A DNA stretch of 64,000 nt from NCBI GenBank assembly GCA_031472005.1, contig PZJY01000001.1:1488001-1552000 (forward strand), read 5' to 3'. Positions 33,859-45,708 of the stretch are shown in pieces. The notes beneath the pieces are model-generated. The model was not told the DNA's origin. It worked only from the letters and a program-made list of their open reading frames with translations, and did no database searches. Both the position numbers and the translations under genes were made by a program. The DNA comes from Tetracladium setigerum (lineage: Eukaryota; Ascomycota; Leotiomycetes; Helotiales). Position 1 is the first letter of the stretch. Each line of letters opens with the position of its first letter.

Positions 33859-34570
33859 TGAGTTCTTTTTTTTCCCGATTCTAGAATTCCTAGACATCAC
33901 GTCTTTTGTGGCCCTATTCAAGTGGAATGTTTTGCGCCACCTATTCTGTTCAGTACCTAATTCTCCGTACGGAAATCTGGCTAAACTAGTTCCTGTGCCG
34001 GCGTTTTCTAGATTGTCCTTACCACCACACTCAAGCAATTCACAACTGGTCAATTCTCATCAAAGCCGCGCCATAAATGTCAACGATGATGGATTAGGAA
34101 TGATCTAGCGCTCGTCTTATTGATGTACATTGCCAGCGCTACTAACCACATTCCCTATCTTTTTAAAATATTTTGGGTTGATTCATCTTGCGTTTGAAGT
34201 TATCGCGAGAAGCCCAGATCACACTTTGGGAAAAAGGTTTCGGCGATGGAATCACAATGACATAACAAGCAATTGGAACTCCAAAGCTAGCATCCTGAAA
34301 ACTTGAACTTTCTCTTTCGGATTTAGCGCACTGCGCTGTCAGTCTTGATTGAAAGAGCCTCAACCTTTTCTCTACATGCCCTTTCAACATACATAAAACG
34401 GAAGGCACCTGCATCTCCTTGCCTTCAGCGGTCGATATCAATTTTCTCGTCACAGGGCTTCGCGCCTTTTCTTATCAGGCAAGAGCCTTACTCTCATTCG
34501 TGGAGCTCAATTTTGACAGACTTAGCAGCCTACTGTCAAAAATTAACTCCATCTCATACCTTTCAAGAAG
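33859..34570. other. Intergenic between the reductase and the following unknown gene
   Basis: 0.7 kb. Short frames on both strands, none supported. No repeat or RNA gene seen. Confidence 0.45.
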
Positions 34571-35305
34571 ATGTCACAACGTCCCTTGTCAGACACGGCA
34601 GCCGTCACCTCTCCAACTCTCCTCATCATAACGCAATCGACACAATCCACGGCCGCCACTGTGCTCAAACCCTGCATAACTCACACCTCGTCGTACCGCT
34701 CCTCTAGATTTACTGAAAACTTGACACCAACATCAATCACATCATCAACGATGCTCCCGAACGAGACTGGAGAATTTCAAACAAGAGAAGCTTCAATAAC
34801 CACCACACCACCAGTAATGCCCCCCGTCAGATCCAGTGAACAATCTCGCACAAAAGAAATGCCAACGACCAAAATGCGTAGGCGAGTTCCCGAATTAATG
34901 AAACTACCATCATTCTCTTTCCAAGAAAAAATCTCCAAACCATGGCTCCCACTAGGAATAGCCGAACTCAGAGAACAACACAAGCAAGTGGCGACATCGT
35001 ACCAAGAGTTCCCTACTTTTCATAGTGAAAGTCTCGGCTGTCGAACGTGGGGGAAATTTCACCGCATGGCGGAAAGGAAGAAGAAAGAGAGTGAGAAGAG
35101 AGTTGCGCTGAGAGGGAAATGTCGGGGACATTATGGGCAGAAATGCGGGGATAGGTGTTGGATTGTCTTTGGACTTGTGATTGGGAGGAAGGGTGTTAAT
35201 GCCAATGGGTGTCCCCGGGGCCAAAAGAGAAGCAGCCAGTTTGGAATGGATTTGGGGGCGCTTGTGAAGGGGTGGAGCCGTGTGCTGGGGAATAGGTGTT
35301 GTTAG
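34571..35305 (+). CDS. Hypothetical basic, cysteine-containing protein
   Basis: An uninterrupted 244-codon frame. Residues 1-90 are Ser/Thr-rich and low in complexity. Residues 150-244 are strongly basic and contain eight cysteines, in the segments GCRTW, GKCRGHYGQKCGDRCW, NGCPRGQ and NRCC. That pattern could bind metal or be disulfide-bonded, but no signal peptide is seen. I recognise no family. An intron in the N-terminal half cannot be excluded, and the true start may be one of the later methionines. The purine-rich second half is unlike flanking non-coding DNA. Confidence 0.45.
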   Translation: MSQRPLSDTAAVTSPTLLIITQSTQSTAATVLKPCITHTSSYRSSRFTENLTPTSITSSTMLPNETGEFQTREASITTTPPVMPPVRSSEQSRTKEMPTTKMRRRVPELMKLPSFSFQEKISKPWLPLGIAELREQHKQVATSYQEFPTFHSESLGCRTWGKFHRMAERKKKESEKRVALRGKCRGHYGQKCGDRCWIVFGLVIGRKGVNANGCPRGQKRSSQFGMDLGALVKGWSRVLGNRCC

Positions 35306-35622
35306 ACGAAGGGGATGTCAGGACTGGAGGAGAGATTTGAGTAGCCAAAAGTTTGGTAAAAAAGAGTAGGGCGTCTCATAACAAATTCTGCTATTAAAGG
35401 TGGCATCGTATGCAAAGTTTCGTACTTCAAATCTTTGGGAGGTATGCTTTTCGGATAGACAGCCCTGGCGCCCTGAGACGAGATATCGATTACTTGATGT
35501 ATGAATTTGTTTAGTTCGAAGTTTTCGACGATGATCTCCAAATATTATTCTCTGCTACAATTATTGAAGTTGCCATTTACCTTCTAACAACAAGACCCCA
35601 AGCAGTTTTGAGAATATAAAAA
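35306..35622. other. Short intergenic region before the DUF3716-type gene
   Basis: 317 bases, AT-rich. No gene recognised. Confidence 0.45.
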
Positions 35623-38400
35623 ATGTCAGGAGATAATGGCTCGTCACATGAGACCAACACGCCCCTCCCAGCCCTTTGTCGACGAACGCGTTAACCTTGA
35701 GTTTTGGTCTCATGAACAACTTTTAAGAAAGATATTCGTCCCATATATCACCTGTCACCACGACAGCATCCCTTGCATGGCTCCCACATCGATTACCACA
35801 CGCTGTCGCAAATCATCCCTATCCCTTCGGATCATCCCCATATCGCCTCTAATGTAACTAGGGTCATACACCCTAATTCGCTAGCGCAAACCGGATTCCT
35901 GGAACCCTCACTACCCCAGCGTCCAGCGTTCAGATCCTCGTAATGGCTTCCACTCGTGGCCGCGGCGCTCACCCTCGGGATCTTACCGCCACACATAACT
36001 TATATCCCGAACTCAAGAAGCTGCCTGCGACTGCCTCGGAAACGGCATGGGAAATTGCGAATTTTGTGGTTGTTCGTCCTCTGGCTTTGCGCTACGGGAC
36101 GACGCTCGGAAATACTCTCTGCAATCCTTTGAAGCCATATAACCTAGAGGTATGTCTTGCTTATATGCGCGGGGAATTGGTCGAAAAATGCACACATTGC
36201 GTCAAGGGTGTAGGCCCGCACGCTGAATGCGTAATTCTTCCTGGTTTTTTCAAGGAAGCTGCACAAGTTGCGAATATAACGACAAGGGCGTAAGATGTGA
36301 GCATAGAGGTATATCTCCCTGAAATTACATTCGCCATGCGTTGCTTTCGGTCGCTAACCGGTTCAATCGGTAGGTCGAAACCCGCGTGCCATCATGGATG
36401 ATGTGGACGTATATCAACAAGAAGATGATTTCTACGTCCCTCCCGAGTACGAATCTCCTACGCCACCAGAAGAGCGACCAGCATACCCAAATCCTTTTTC
36501 TTTAAGGCCTGACCATGATACGCGTACGGATTCTGCGCCGTCTCTCGCCAGTAGAATCTCTCGAGGGCCACTCCAAGTCAGAGGAGAGTTTGACATCAAA
36601 GGTGCGGCCAATATATATCGTCCGCTCGCAGATAGGGTCACACCAAAGCCGTATTCAACCATGAAGGATGATCTGCGCAGAATACACGCCAAAAAGATCC
36701 CTCTAGATACCACGAATGAACGTGACAGGAGGCATTGGCCTGAATGTAGCCACCCGAGATCTCCACGCAGAGACTTAGATGCTATTTCATCTTCACGCGC
36801 CCCAAAGCCGGTTCCACTGCTTGATACGTTGGATAGCCGTGTTGGCAAACGTGATGCCACTACGGCATTTGGTCACGGTGAAAGCAGGCCTGCATTAAAG
36901 AAAAAGGTTTCGTTCGCAACAGACATGCTCTCTGCCAACGACCCGTCGGTTGAGAATCCAGTTTTGATTCAGGCACTAAAAGATTTACCAACGGGGTCTG
37001 GTAACATAAACAGCTCTAGTCGACGGCCTTCCGTTGGTGCCCCCGACTGTTCTGCCGTCGACAGTCACGTTTGGACATTTCCTCCAACCTTGGGACAAAT
37101 TATATCAAAAGAAGCCAGTCCTATACAGCCACTCGCTCCCATTATGCCTAAACATCCACCGATGACAGTGCAGCCAGAACAGCGTAGATCTCTCACGAAA
37201 CAACCCTCACCACCGCGATTCAATCGAGCGCCGGATAGTGATACTGGGCAGGCTGTCATCACACGGGCAGAGAGAGAAACGCCAAAGCCAGCAACTACTA
37301 AGAAACCTCCAGGCGAGACACCCAAGCTCACTCCAGATATCAATAACAGCAAACAAAATATCCCAAAAGAGAGCCCAATTGACACAACCGCCAAAAAGTC
37401 GAATCAAGTTGGAAAGGATATGCCGATTTTTCGGCAGGACGAAACTATCAAAAACGATAAGCCGTCGATAAAACAAAAGACCACGCCTTCTACTTCAAAC
37501 TCGGCCAAAGACATCATTCCAGCCGTTACACAAAAGTCTCTAGACTCAAGAAAGAAGACATTGTCCACTCAAAATCCAATTGAGAACCTTGTTCCAAATG
37601 TTGGTCAAAAATCTCTGAGCAGGAAGGAGAAGACGCCACCTGTCGAGTCGTCGGCGGAGACGCGCATCGAAACAAAAATCTCAGAGGCCCCTGAACCCCA
37701 GGAAGCGATATCGTCATCAGAACAGCTCATTGCAGAGAGTGCCAATCACTCATCAGAAGAGCCGACAGGAAACACCATTTTGTCAACAGTACCTAAGAAA
37801 CGGAAAAGGGCGCCCACGGCACTCCTGGTAGAACAAAGTGCTGTGACTAATACCATAAAGTCTTCTGGGAAGCAAGTCACACCATCAGCTGCAAATTTGG
37901 CAACAAAGAGTGTCGAGGTACCAATTGAGCAGTCGTTTAAAAAGCAAAAGGTCATAACGCCAATTGCAATACAGACGGTTGAAAGTGCTGAGATGGTAAC
38001 TTTGAAGCCAGTCGACAAACAAATCAATACCCCAATTGACACATCTAACCAAAAGGCAGCAAGTGAGGTAACCCAGAGACTTCCAGAGGACCAGGGTGGG
38101 GAAAGAGCAGAACCAGCTGCCACAACACCAGTTCATTTGTCGGTGGACGATGAAACCCCAAGGCCAACTCAACTTCAGTCATTGGCAACTACTCAACAGA
38201 AAGACGACCCGCGACTCTCCCCGTACAACCAGTGCGGTCCAAATATGACATATATATGTCTGAAGCAATTGGGATGTCCCCAGAACGTCGGATTGAAGAA
38301 CTTTCAGAATTACATCTTCGGATTTCAGCTATTCATGCTGCAACATCAGCGGAAAACACTCGGCTTAGGCTGCAAGGAATGGAAAAGTGAGTTTGTTTGG
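35623..38400 (+). CDS. DUF3716-type zinc-binding-like protein, frame broken at two places
   Basis: Likely exons are 35623-35689 (tentative), 35920-36308 and 36374-38400. The N-terminal domain resembles the fungal DUF3716 module: LPATASETAWEIA, NTLCNP, then CTHCVKGVGPHAEC, PGFF, and SCTSCEYNDKGVRC. The six cysteines are in two different frames. They join only if one base is added at the T6 run 36245-36250. A long Ser/Thr/Pro/Lys-rich linker of about 590 residues follows in one frame. A second break between 38154 and 38230 is needed to reach the plausible helical C-terminus with SPERRIEELSELHLRI, ending at 38400. Without correction the frames end at 36293 and 38439. Sequencing error or pseudogene are both possible. 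Function is unknown. Confidence 0.65.
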
Positions 38401-39524
38401 ACAACTTTCGCAAAGTGCATTAGGGTTATGGATTATTGAATGTTATTTTGGAAGCATATTGATACCCAGATTTTGAAAGGAGTTACACTCAAGCGAATAG
38501 AAAGCATCCTTTACATCAGCCCCGACTTTCTCCGAGTAAGTGCCAGGCAATGGTCGTCGTACCACATGATTTACTCGTGTTCCAGCTCTTCTTCACTCCA
38601 CTTTGTCTCATTCAAATCGTTCGCTCAGACAATTCATAATGATTACCTACTACAACTGTCATCCTCCGTCACTTACCGAGACGCAAGTGCGTCGCAGACT
38701 GGTTCTTTTTTTTTTCTACCGGTAGAGAAGAGGCAACATGCAACACGAACGAAAGAGGGGTGGAGATTTTGAGTAGTTTCCTTAACACACGGTGCCTCAA
38801 CAATAGCCGAGCCATGTGTTGTTTCTCCCCCTTACGTCTGTCTGTGCGGGACCCCACAATTGATGGACAATGCAAGACACGCCTAGTTTTCCGTTGTTTT
38901 GTTTCTTGCATGGAGCAAGGAAGCTGTTTCTAGAACTCCATCTAGAACGCCTACCGGTAGAAATTGGACATGGAATCGCTGCATGGAGCTAATTTTTAAG
39001 TCTAAATCAATCCCCCGTTCCTCGTTTCAATATCACGATTCAAGATATGAAATATGACCCACATAAGGTGGTGGACCAGGATGAGAAGCAGGCAAGCAAG
39101 CAAGAAGGAGGAGTAGGAGGAACGAACAGAATCAAAATCAAATCGCTTTTTCATTTTCCATTGCTCGCTATGCTAAACTCATCTATCTCTTTCTCTTTCT
39201 AAGGTGTTTATGAAAGGCAAAAACCGATATCGCAAACATAATGTATGGCATAGGAAAATAACTGGTTACTGTACAAGTGAATGTATTTGTCTATCTTCCA
39301 CAAAGTTTCTCTCCTCAACTTTCTCAAACAAGCAAGTCAAGCACCCGCGCAATTTTCCAAATAAAAAAATATCCCCAATTCTCTCTCTCCTCAATAAATC
39401 TCAATGTCCAATTCCAATCCATTCCAATCCAATTCATCATTCTATCCAAGAACATGTCCTTCATCATCGTAGCCTTGAGCCGAGGAGGGAAGGGCATTGT
39501 CGTTTGTCAGTGCTGAAGGTCGAA
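38401..39524. other. Intergenic 3' flanks of the DUF3716-type and Asn-rich genes
   Basis: 1.1 kb between two stop codons facing each other. Pyrimidine-rich and AT-rich patches but no gene. A plus-strand frame from 39204 runs antisense into the Asn-rich gene and mirrors its repeats. Confidence 0.5.
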
Positions 39525-40643
39525 TTAGTTGCGGCCGGTGGCCTTTGCAGCGTTGGCTCCATTGTTACCTCCCTGGCGAGAGGTGGAGGTGGAAGCTTGA
39601 GCACCGTTTCCATTTGCGTTCGCGGCGTTGTTTCCGTTGTTTCCAGCGTTGTTGTTTGCGTTTCCTCCGTTGTTATTTGCGTTTCCTCCGTTGTTGTTGT
39701 TGTTGTTGTTGTTGCCAGTTGCGCCAGCGTTAGGAGCAGAGGTGGTGGAAGATCCGGCTTGAGCATTGTTGTTTGGTGCCTTGTTGTTGTTGTTGTTTCC
39801 AGCAGCCTCAGTTGGGACGACAGATCCGGTGTTGGTGGCAGCGACGTTTGAGCAACCAGTTGGGACAGAGGCAGTGGATTGAGGAGAACCAGCGGCAGCG
39901 AAGTAGGAGTTGATGTTTGGCAAGACGTTGACGCAACGGTTATTGTTGATCTCATCGACACGGGCTTGAGCAGTTCCTGGACCCTCAGAAATCATGGCCT
40001 GGAGAGAGTCGACGACAGCCTGGAAGGCACCTTGGGTGGCGAGGGTGTCATTGGCACCTTGGATAGCGCTCTGAGGAAGGTTCTTGTCAAGGACAGCCTT
40101 GTGGTTGAGCTCGTTGACTTCGGCGTTGTAGGCAACAGTTGCTCCCTGGGTGAAGGCATCGCCCTGGAGAGAGGTGGCAGTGTTCAACCAGGTGGAGACA
40201 ATGCCAGTATCTGCTTGCCATCCGTTCACAGCAGCTCCAACAGACTCCTTAGCGATGGTGACATCAATTGGTGGGTTGCCGCCGTTGAACTTGGGGTTGA
40301 TGACAGCGCTGACTGAACCAGTTGCGGCCGCGGCGGAGCTGGTGGAAGAGGAGGAGGCATTTTGAGTACCATTTCCATTTGAAGCATTGTTGCCGGCGTT
40401 GTTGTTGTTGTTTCCATTTGAGGCATTGTTGTTTCCGTTTGAGGCATTGTTATTTCCATTAGAGGCGTTGTTTGATGCCTTAGTCGCAGCACCCGTACCA
40501 GCGGATGTAGTTGAAGATGCAGCGGCAGCCTTGGCTCCACCTGCGCCCTTGATGGCATCAAGAAGACCAGGAACTGGTGCTGGAGCAGCCAAGCCAAGAG
40601 ATGGCAAGAGAGCGCAAAGAACGAGGACGTTGGTGATTTGCAT
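39525..40643 (-). CDS. Secreted Asn/Ala/Gly-rich protein (hypothetical)
   Basis: A single-exon gene of 372 residues from ATG 40641-40643. A clear signal peptide (MQITNVLVLCALLPSLGLA, cleavage before APAPVP) directs it to the secretory route. Two low-complexity blocks rich in Asn (NNASNGNNN repeats; about residues 55-95 and 285-360) flank a non-repetitive, mostly helical core of about 165 residues. The core has two cysteines, in NRCVNVLP and TGCSNV, which may form one disulfide. No GPI signal is seen at the C-terminus (AAKATGRN). The core recalls small fungal cell-wall or surface-binding proteins but I cannot name a family. It is divergent from the Gln/Asn-rich secreted protein at 42550. Confidence 0.8.
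   Translation of the reverse strand: MQITNVLVLCALLPSLGLAAPAPVPGLLDAIKGAGGAKAAAASSTTSAGTGAATKASNNASNGNNNASNGNNNASNGNNNNNAGNNASNGNGTQNASSSSTSSAAAATGSVSAVINPKFNGGNPPIDVTIAKESVGAAVNGWQADTGIVSTWLNTATSLQGDAFTQGATVAYNAEVNELNHKAVLDKNLPQSAIQGANDTLATQGAFQAVVDSLQAMISEGPGTAQARVDEINNNRCVNVLPNINSYFAAAGSPQSTASVPTGCSNVAATNTGSVVPTEAAGNNNNNKAPNNNAQAGSSTTSAPNAGATGNNNNNNNNGGNANNNGGNANNNAGNNGNNAANANGNGAQASTSTSRQGGNNGANAAKATGRN
39690..39713 (-). repeat. (AAC)8 microsatellite coding for poly-Asn
   Basis: Eight perfect GTT units on the plus strand, AAC codons on the coding strand, within the Asn-rich tail of the secreted protein. Further AAC runs occur nearby at 39786-39797 and about 40397-40411. Confidence 0.9.
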
Positions 40644-42549
40644 ATTGACGGTTGTTGGTTGGACTGATTGAAGTGATTGAGAATTTAGAAGTGAAAGAAG
40701 AGAAGTAGAATGATTGAAAGGAGTATTAAAAGTTGCTGATTGCTGATTAAGTTGAGGAGATACTATTGTAGAATGAAGCCGGCTTGATTCTTTCAATTGG
40801 GATGGAGGGAGAGGTGGTATTTGTATGGTGACGATCACATATCGCGAAGCTTGTCTATACCAAGAAAAAATCAACAATCTCATGGTAAGACAAGAATCTT
40901 TCACCCCAACGACGAAGGCATGATTCAAACTCCATCCAATGACCAGGGTTCGTAGGCACCTCTGACGTTTGAGTTCTATATCAGACAGTTGAAACTAAGC
41001 TCACTCGAGCGAGCGCCGCCTAGAGTGGCAAGAAGAGTCGAGGAGAGCGCGCCATCCAATGCCCCAGAGCCGCGCTAGAACATTTTTGTTACGAGCAGAA
41101 TGGTTTGTAGGTTGTGTTCTAGGTTGTGATGGTTTTGAGTAGGTGTGCGGTGAAACGGGGGGTGGAGATATTGCATCCCCGCGTTGTGTGTGGGAAGTTG
41201 GAGAGGCACCCCAAGCGTAACACACGGTGCAGAGAAAGGCATCTCTTCTCCTCTTGCACCTTCCTTTTTTAAGCATCAAACATCTCCACTCAGTTGCAAG
41301 CGAATCGGTAAATGTAGGTGAATTGTTTTGCTTCCTGTTTTCGAGGATCTGAATAGATGAATTCTGGGGGAATACTGTAAGAGCCAGAATAGAATGGCTG
41401 GGGATGGGTTCAACCTGGACAGAGTCTGTCAACAGTCTCAATTCTTCTCTCCTGAATGAGCTATCTTTAGGAAGCCGAATAAGAGTTGGTCTGTTCTTTT
41501 GTCGTTGTTTTTGGAATGGCTCGAATGCCCGATACATTGCCAAGAGTAATCGCGTTGTGTGTGTTTGATGATCTCGAGGTCGAAACTTGGCTTCCAAGCA
41601 CTCCCTCACTCTGAGCCGTCCTTCGTCCCTCACAACAATATCTGCCGAATTTTTAATCATTGAACAAAATCATCGCATGAGGTTGGATTATACACATTGT
41701 TATAAGTGTCAATTGAAATTCAAAATTGAATTTGCGCCGGTCCTTTTGATGGCAGTTGCTTCAGTGTGGCTCACTACTGTACGCTCCAAAAGTTTGCTGA
41801 AGACGCAATGTTGACATTAGGTTGGACTTTCTCGCTACCGAAAGCAACCAAGCACCATCCGCACCAACAGACTTCGATAGAACATGTTCTCTCTTTGCAA
41901 AGCCAATCGGGTGCTCCTCGACTTCTCGGCGTCTGGAGCGGCCCGGCTGGGCAATGTATCACGACAAGTAAAGGTGCATGCGTTCGATTCATGAAACCAA
42001 ACGTTTCGATCGCCACTGCACCAAAGCAAAGCTTAAAACGCTAGCACCGACCTCTTGGAAACAACTCAAACAAACACCACACTTCAATGTAACTCGCTGC
42101 CAAGAGATTTGGGCATTGCTTGAATCTGACGACAAGGAAAATCATGCAAATCGCCAGGTTCTGGCGGTGGCGGCCTTTACCCAGGTCGAGATTTGGTTGT
42201 GGATTGGGCTGTGGGTCAGAGGACATCGTCTCCATTTGTTGTAAAAGGTCTGGCTACTTAGCTGGGGGCAGGGAGAGCACTCAAAACCCTTCCGTGTCTA
42301 TTCTTAATCATGCAAAGTGACTGACATCCGTGGTCCGTCAGGTGCCCATGTATAATACCTATCAACTCCACGCTCCCACTATTTTCTGTCAGTGAACTGG
42401 AGTCATCCTTTAATACATACCAACTTTCCTTCTTTGCAGACCCACGAGCCCTTGACGGTTGTCTCTTTCTGTTTTCGTTTTTTATTTTCTTCGCTCTTCT
42501 TACCTTCCTTCCTTCGAATTAATACTGCCCTGGTGGCTGGTAATACATA
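40644..42549. other. Shared divergent upstream region of two secreted low-complexity proteins
   Basis: 1.9 kb between two start codons that point outwards. A 219-codon leftward frame at 41001-41660 has no domain and an implausible composition. No RNA gene seen. It should hold the promoters of both genes. Confidence 0.5.
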
Positions 42550-44685
42550 ATGCCTATCATGCAATCATTCATCCCCGCCCTTCTCGTTGGCCTGAGATTG
42601 AGCGCTCCTGTTCTCGCCCAAACACAAAATGTTCAGTTCAACCAAGTCATCAACCTCAATGGCGATGTAGGTCGTCTCTCCACATAGCCCCAGCTTGCCT
42701 CTCGTTCTAACTACCTCAACAGATGGCTATTAATAGTCTGACTTTTCCTGATGGCTCTCGAATTGAGACCTTCTCGCAATCACAACAACAAATTATCGTA
42801 AACCAGAACACCCCATCAGTTGCGGCAAGCCATGTCACCGGTTCTACCGGTCAACCCTTCGTCCAGTTATCGCCGCAAACGATGACCATTCAGACCAACA
42901 ATGCAACCAATCTTGTGGGAGCTCAGATCGAGATGCCCATGAACACACAGATCATGAGTCAAATGAATATCAGTCCAGATAACGCCTTTGTCGCACAACT
43001 AGCACCAGACAGGCAGTCGTGGATAGTTATGGAAGGTATCAAGAGTGTCAACATGTAAGTGAAGGGTGTTTGAGTGTAACAATACATCGCTAACAGCTAT
43101 GACAGCACTGATGGTACCGTTCGTATGCTCAAGCTGACCAGTATCGATGGAGAGTATATGGCAATTGGTCGTCAAACACCCGAGACAAGCAATGTGTTGA
43201 CTCCATTTGGAGGCGCACAACAACAATCTGTGGCGATCAATGGATCTGGAATTCAAGAGGTCGAATTCCAAGATGGTTTCCGAATGAGTGTACAAGCTAG
43301 CCAGCCAATGACTGTCAATACCGACTACAGAAATGGTGTCAGTACCACAATGGTAGTTTCTGGGGCTGCCCCAGTCAGTAAGTAGTTACTTCATTCCTCA
43401 GTAGACCTTCAAGCATGCTTATACTAGACCAGACAACTACAGATACCTCGTCACCACTAACCTCGGTGCTGTTCAACCCAACCTCAACAACATGATGGCT
43501 GTCGTCCAGCTTCCTCGTATGTTTCCCCACCTTGTCGGATAACATGATCAATCAACTGACAGTATACAGTCAATGCACAGAGAGTCATGGCCGCGGCTAT
43601 TCAAATGGGTGCTGGACCACAAAGCTCCGTCCAACTAGGTCTTGAGCAGCGCTCAGTTCTCCAAAACCCAGGAGGAGCCACAGGAAACCTCAACCCACAG
43701 CAAAAGCGTCAAAATAACAATGGCACCACTGGAACCCCAACTACAGGCGGCAATAACAACAACAACAACAACAACAACGGAGGACAAAACAACAACAACG
43801 GTGGCTCCCAGAATGGAGGAAATGCTGTTGCCACTCAATTGCTTTTGGCACCAACTTTCACCCCAATTAACGCCCCAACGGTTTTGGATAGACAAAATGC
43901 CCGTATCGCAGCCACTGTTGGTCAACTCGATGGTGAATTCATCATCACCATGAGAATGGCTGGCCAGGGACAACAACAACCTGGACAAGGTCAACAACTC
44001 CAGCCAGGACAAGGCCAGCAAATTCGACCAGGTCAAGGACAACAAATCCAGCCAGGTCAAGGACAACAAATCCAACCTGGTCAAGGCCAACAGATCCAAC
44101 CTGGTCAACAGATCCAGGCCAAACAGAGCCAATCCGTCAAGGTCAAACCCCGAGCCAATTCGTCAAGGCGAGCCAGCCCGTCCTGTTGCAGAGCGACCAG
44201 CGAGCGAGCCTCTCACTGGTGCTGCTCCCGTTGAGCCTCCACGATCATCTCCTATTGGAGGCGCTGCTCCCATTGAGCCTCCACGAGCATCTCCTATTGC
44301 TGGCGCTGCTCCCATTGAGCCTCCAAGAGCATCTCCAATTGCAGGTGCTGCTCCCATCGAGCCTGCAAGAGAATCTCCTATTGCTGGTGCCGCACCAATC
44401 CCAGCTTCTCCAGCTTCTCCAGTCGCTACTCCAATCCCAGCTGCTCCAGTCGCTCCAGTTGCCGCTGCACCAGCACGCCCATTCAAGCGTCAAGCTCCAG
44501 CTGCTCCAGCTGGCCAATTCATCACCATGACCATGGCCGAGCTTCAACTCATGGCTGATGAGCAAGCATATGGTGGAATTCAAGCAACCAAGATGATGTC
44601 TGAGTATCTCCGAAGCCAGGGAGGAGCCGCAGCTCCCGTGGCACCATTGAAGTTGGTTACCAGGAGACGAAGATCTGCTTTGTAG
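42550..44685 (+). CDS. Secreted Gln/Asn-rich repeat protein, one frame break in the repeat tail
   Basis: Five exons: 42550-42666, 42723-43054, 43097-43377, 43433-43516, then 43570 onward. A signal peptide (about residues 1-23, ending VLAQ) leads to a non-repetitive domain of about 250 residues with LTFPDGSRIETF and QDGFRMSVQASQPM. This is followed by an Asn-rich tract, five GQGQQ units, four GAAPIEPPRASPI units and a conserved-looking end, QFITMTMAELQLMADEQ. The frame carrying the first repeats stops at 44234. The second repeat array and C-terminus are in another frame ending at 44685. One extra base near the C4 run at 44148-44151 explains this. No GPI signal. A structural or cell-wall role is a guess. 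Confidence 0.8.
43983..44102 (+). repeat. Five 24-bp tandem repeats (GQGQQ units)
   Basis: Units start at 43983, 44007, 44031, 44055 and 44079 and encode GQGQQ, then Leu/Ile, Gln/Arg and Pro. Units 3 and 4 differ by two bases. A partial sixth follows. Confidence 0.9.
44218..44385 (+). repeat. Four 42-bp tandem repeats (GAAPIEPPRASPI units)
   Basis: Units start at 44218, 44260, 44302 and 44344. They encode a 14-residue Pro/Ala-rich unit. They are open in the frame that ends at 44685, not in the frame of the upstream exon part. Confidence 0.9.
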
Positions 44686-45708
44686 ATAGTTTGAGGAGGT
44701 GAATGGGAAGCAAAGGGGTATATACTGTCGAGAATTAATTGCAGAGTCGGGACTCTGGGGGAAGAGCTAGCCTTGGTCCCACGTTCGTTTCTAAATACCA
44801 CAGAGTTCTGAGAGCTCGATGTTAGAGAGAATTTTTAGATTGCAAGTTTATTTCTTCCGATATGGACTCATTGCTGTGTGGTGAATTGAAGTCGTGGTGA
44901 TGGAGTTGTAACGTTGAATTTGGGGCCCAAACCATGGTCATGTGACCGAGGGCTTGAGTGATCGTTTCTCTCTATTTCCCCTCCATCATTCCATTCTATC
45001 AATGCAACTGTCTCGGAATATCACCCCCACTAAAGAGTAGCTGGATTCTGCGATCCCTTGCTTCCTCTCAAAAACAACGCCGAATGTACTTTGATCCCAT
45101 GATTCGGAGAGCATGATTCTACCTCGGTGGTTCGAAACATAGTGATAAACGAACGGCAAGGAAAGCTTGCTCAGCGGAACGAAACCCAATAAGCCTCAGG
45201 ATCTTCCGACACCGACCTGGTTGCCGTTTCAATCAACGATCCCGCGTGAGGCTTAACTTGAAGAGCATCGGCTACCAAGGCCAACAAGGATGGTGCTGTG
45301 AACTTTTGTTTTCTTTTTGTAATGGCTCAATAATGCCATGCAAGGCAGGCGGCGTGAGCCGCTTTTCAGCTGAAGGCTGGCCGCATCTCCAATTGGGAAT
45401 GGCTGGATACAGGCATTGTGAGTGGAAGTCCACCAATGCTCGAGGTATTGAAAATCAAGAGACGAGGCAAAGTGGCAGAATTTGGTTTTTCTGCAGCCTG
45501 AATCACCCCGCTTCGATCCTGCGAGATGCAGCCATTCGGCCTTCCAGCGGGATGTTCACACCATGATGCCCTTCAATTTCTGTGTCCTCATTTCTCATAT
45601 ATATTCCCGGTGTAGCCTCGTTCGCAGCAAGGCTGGCGAACGTATCCCTTCCATCCCAGCCAAATTTGAAAACTCCCCTCCTCTGTTGTACTTTTGCGTA
45701 TTGCTGCA
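44686..45708. other. Intergenic: promoter of the GPI-anchored protein
   Basis: 1 kb. A palindrome GGTCATGTGACC lies at 44936-44947. No convincing gene or RNA. Confidence 0.45.

Noticed and set aside
39204..39851. 215-codon plus-strand frame with long Val/Ser runs
   Set aside because: The valine and serine runs are the antisense of the AAC repeats in the secreted protein gene.
41001..41660. 219-codon leftward frame upstream of the Asn-rich gene
   Set aside because: Composition is scattered, no signal, span, domain or splice structure, and it lies in the divergent promoter region.
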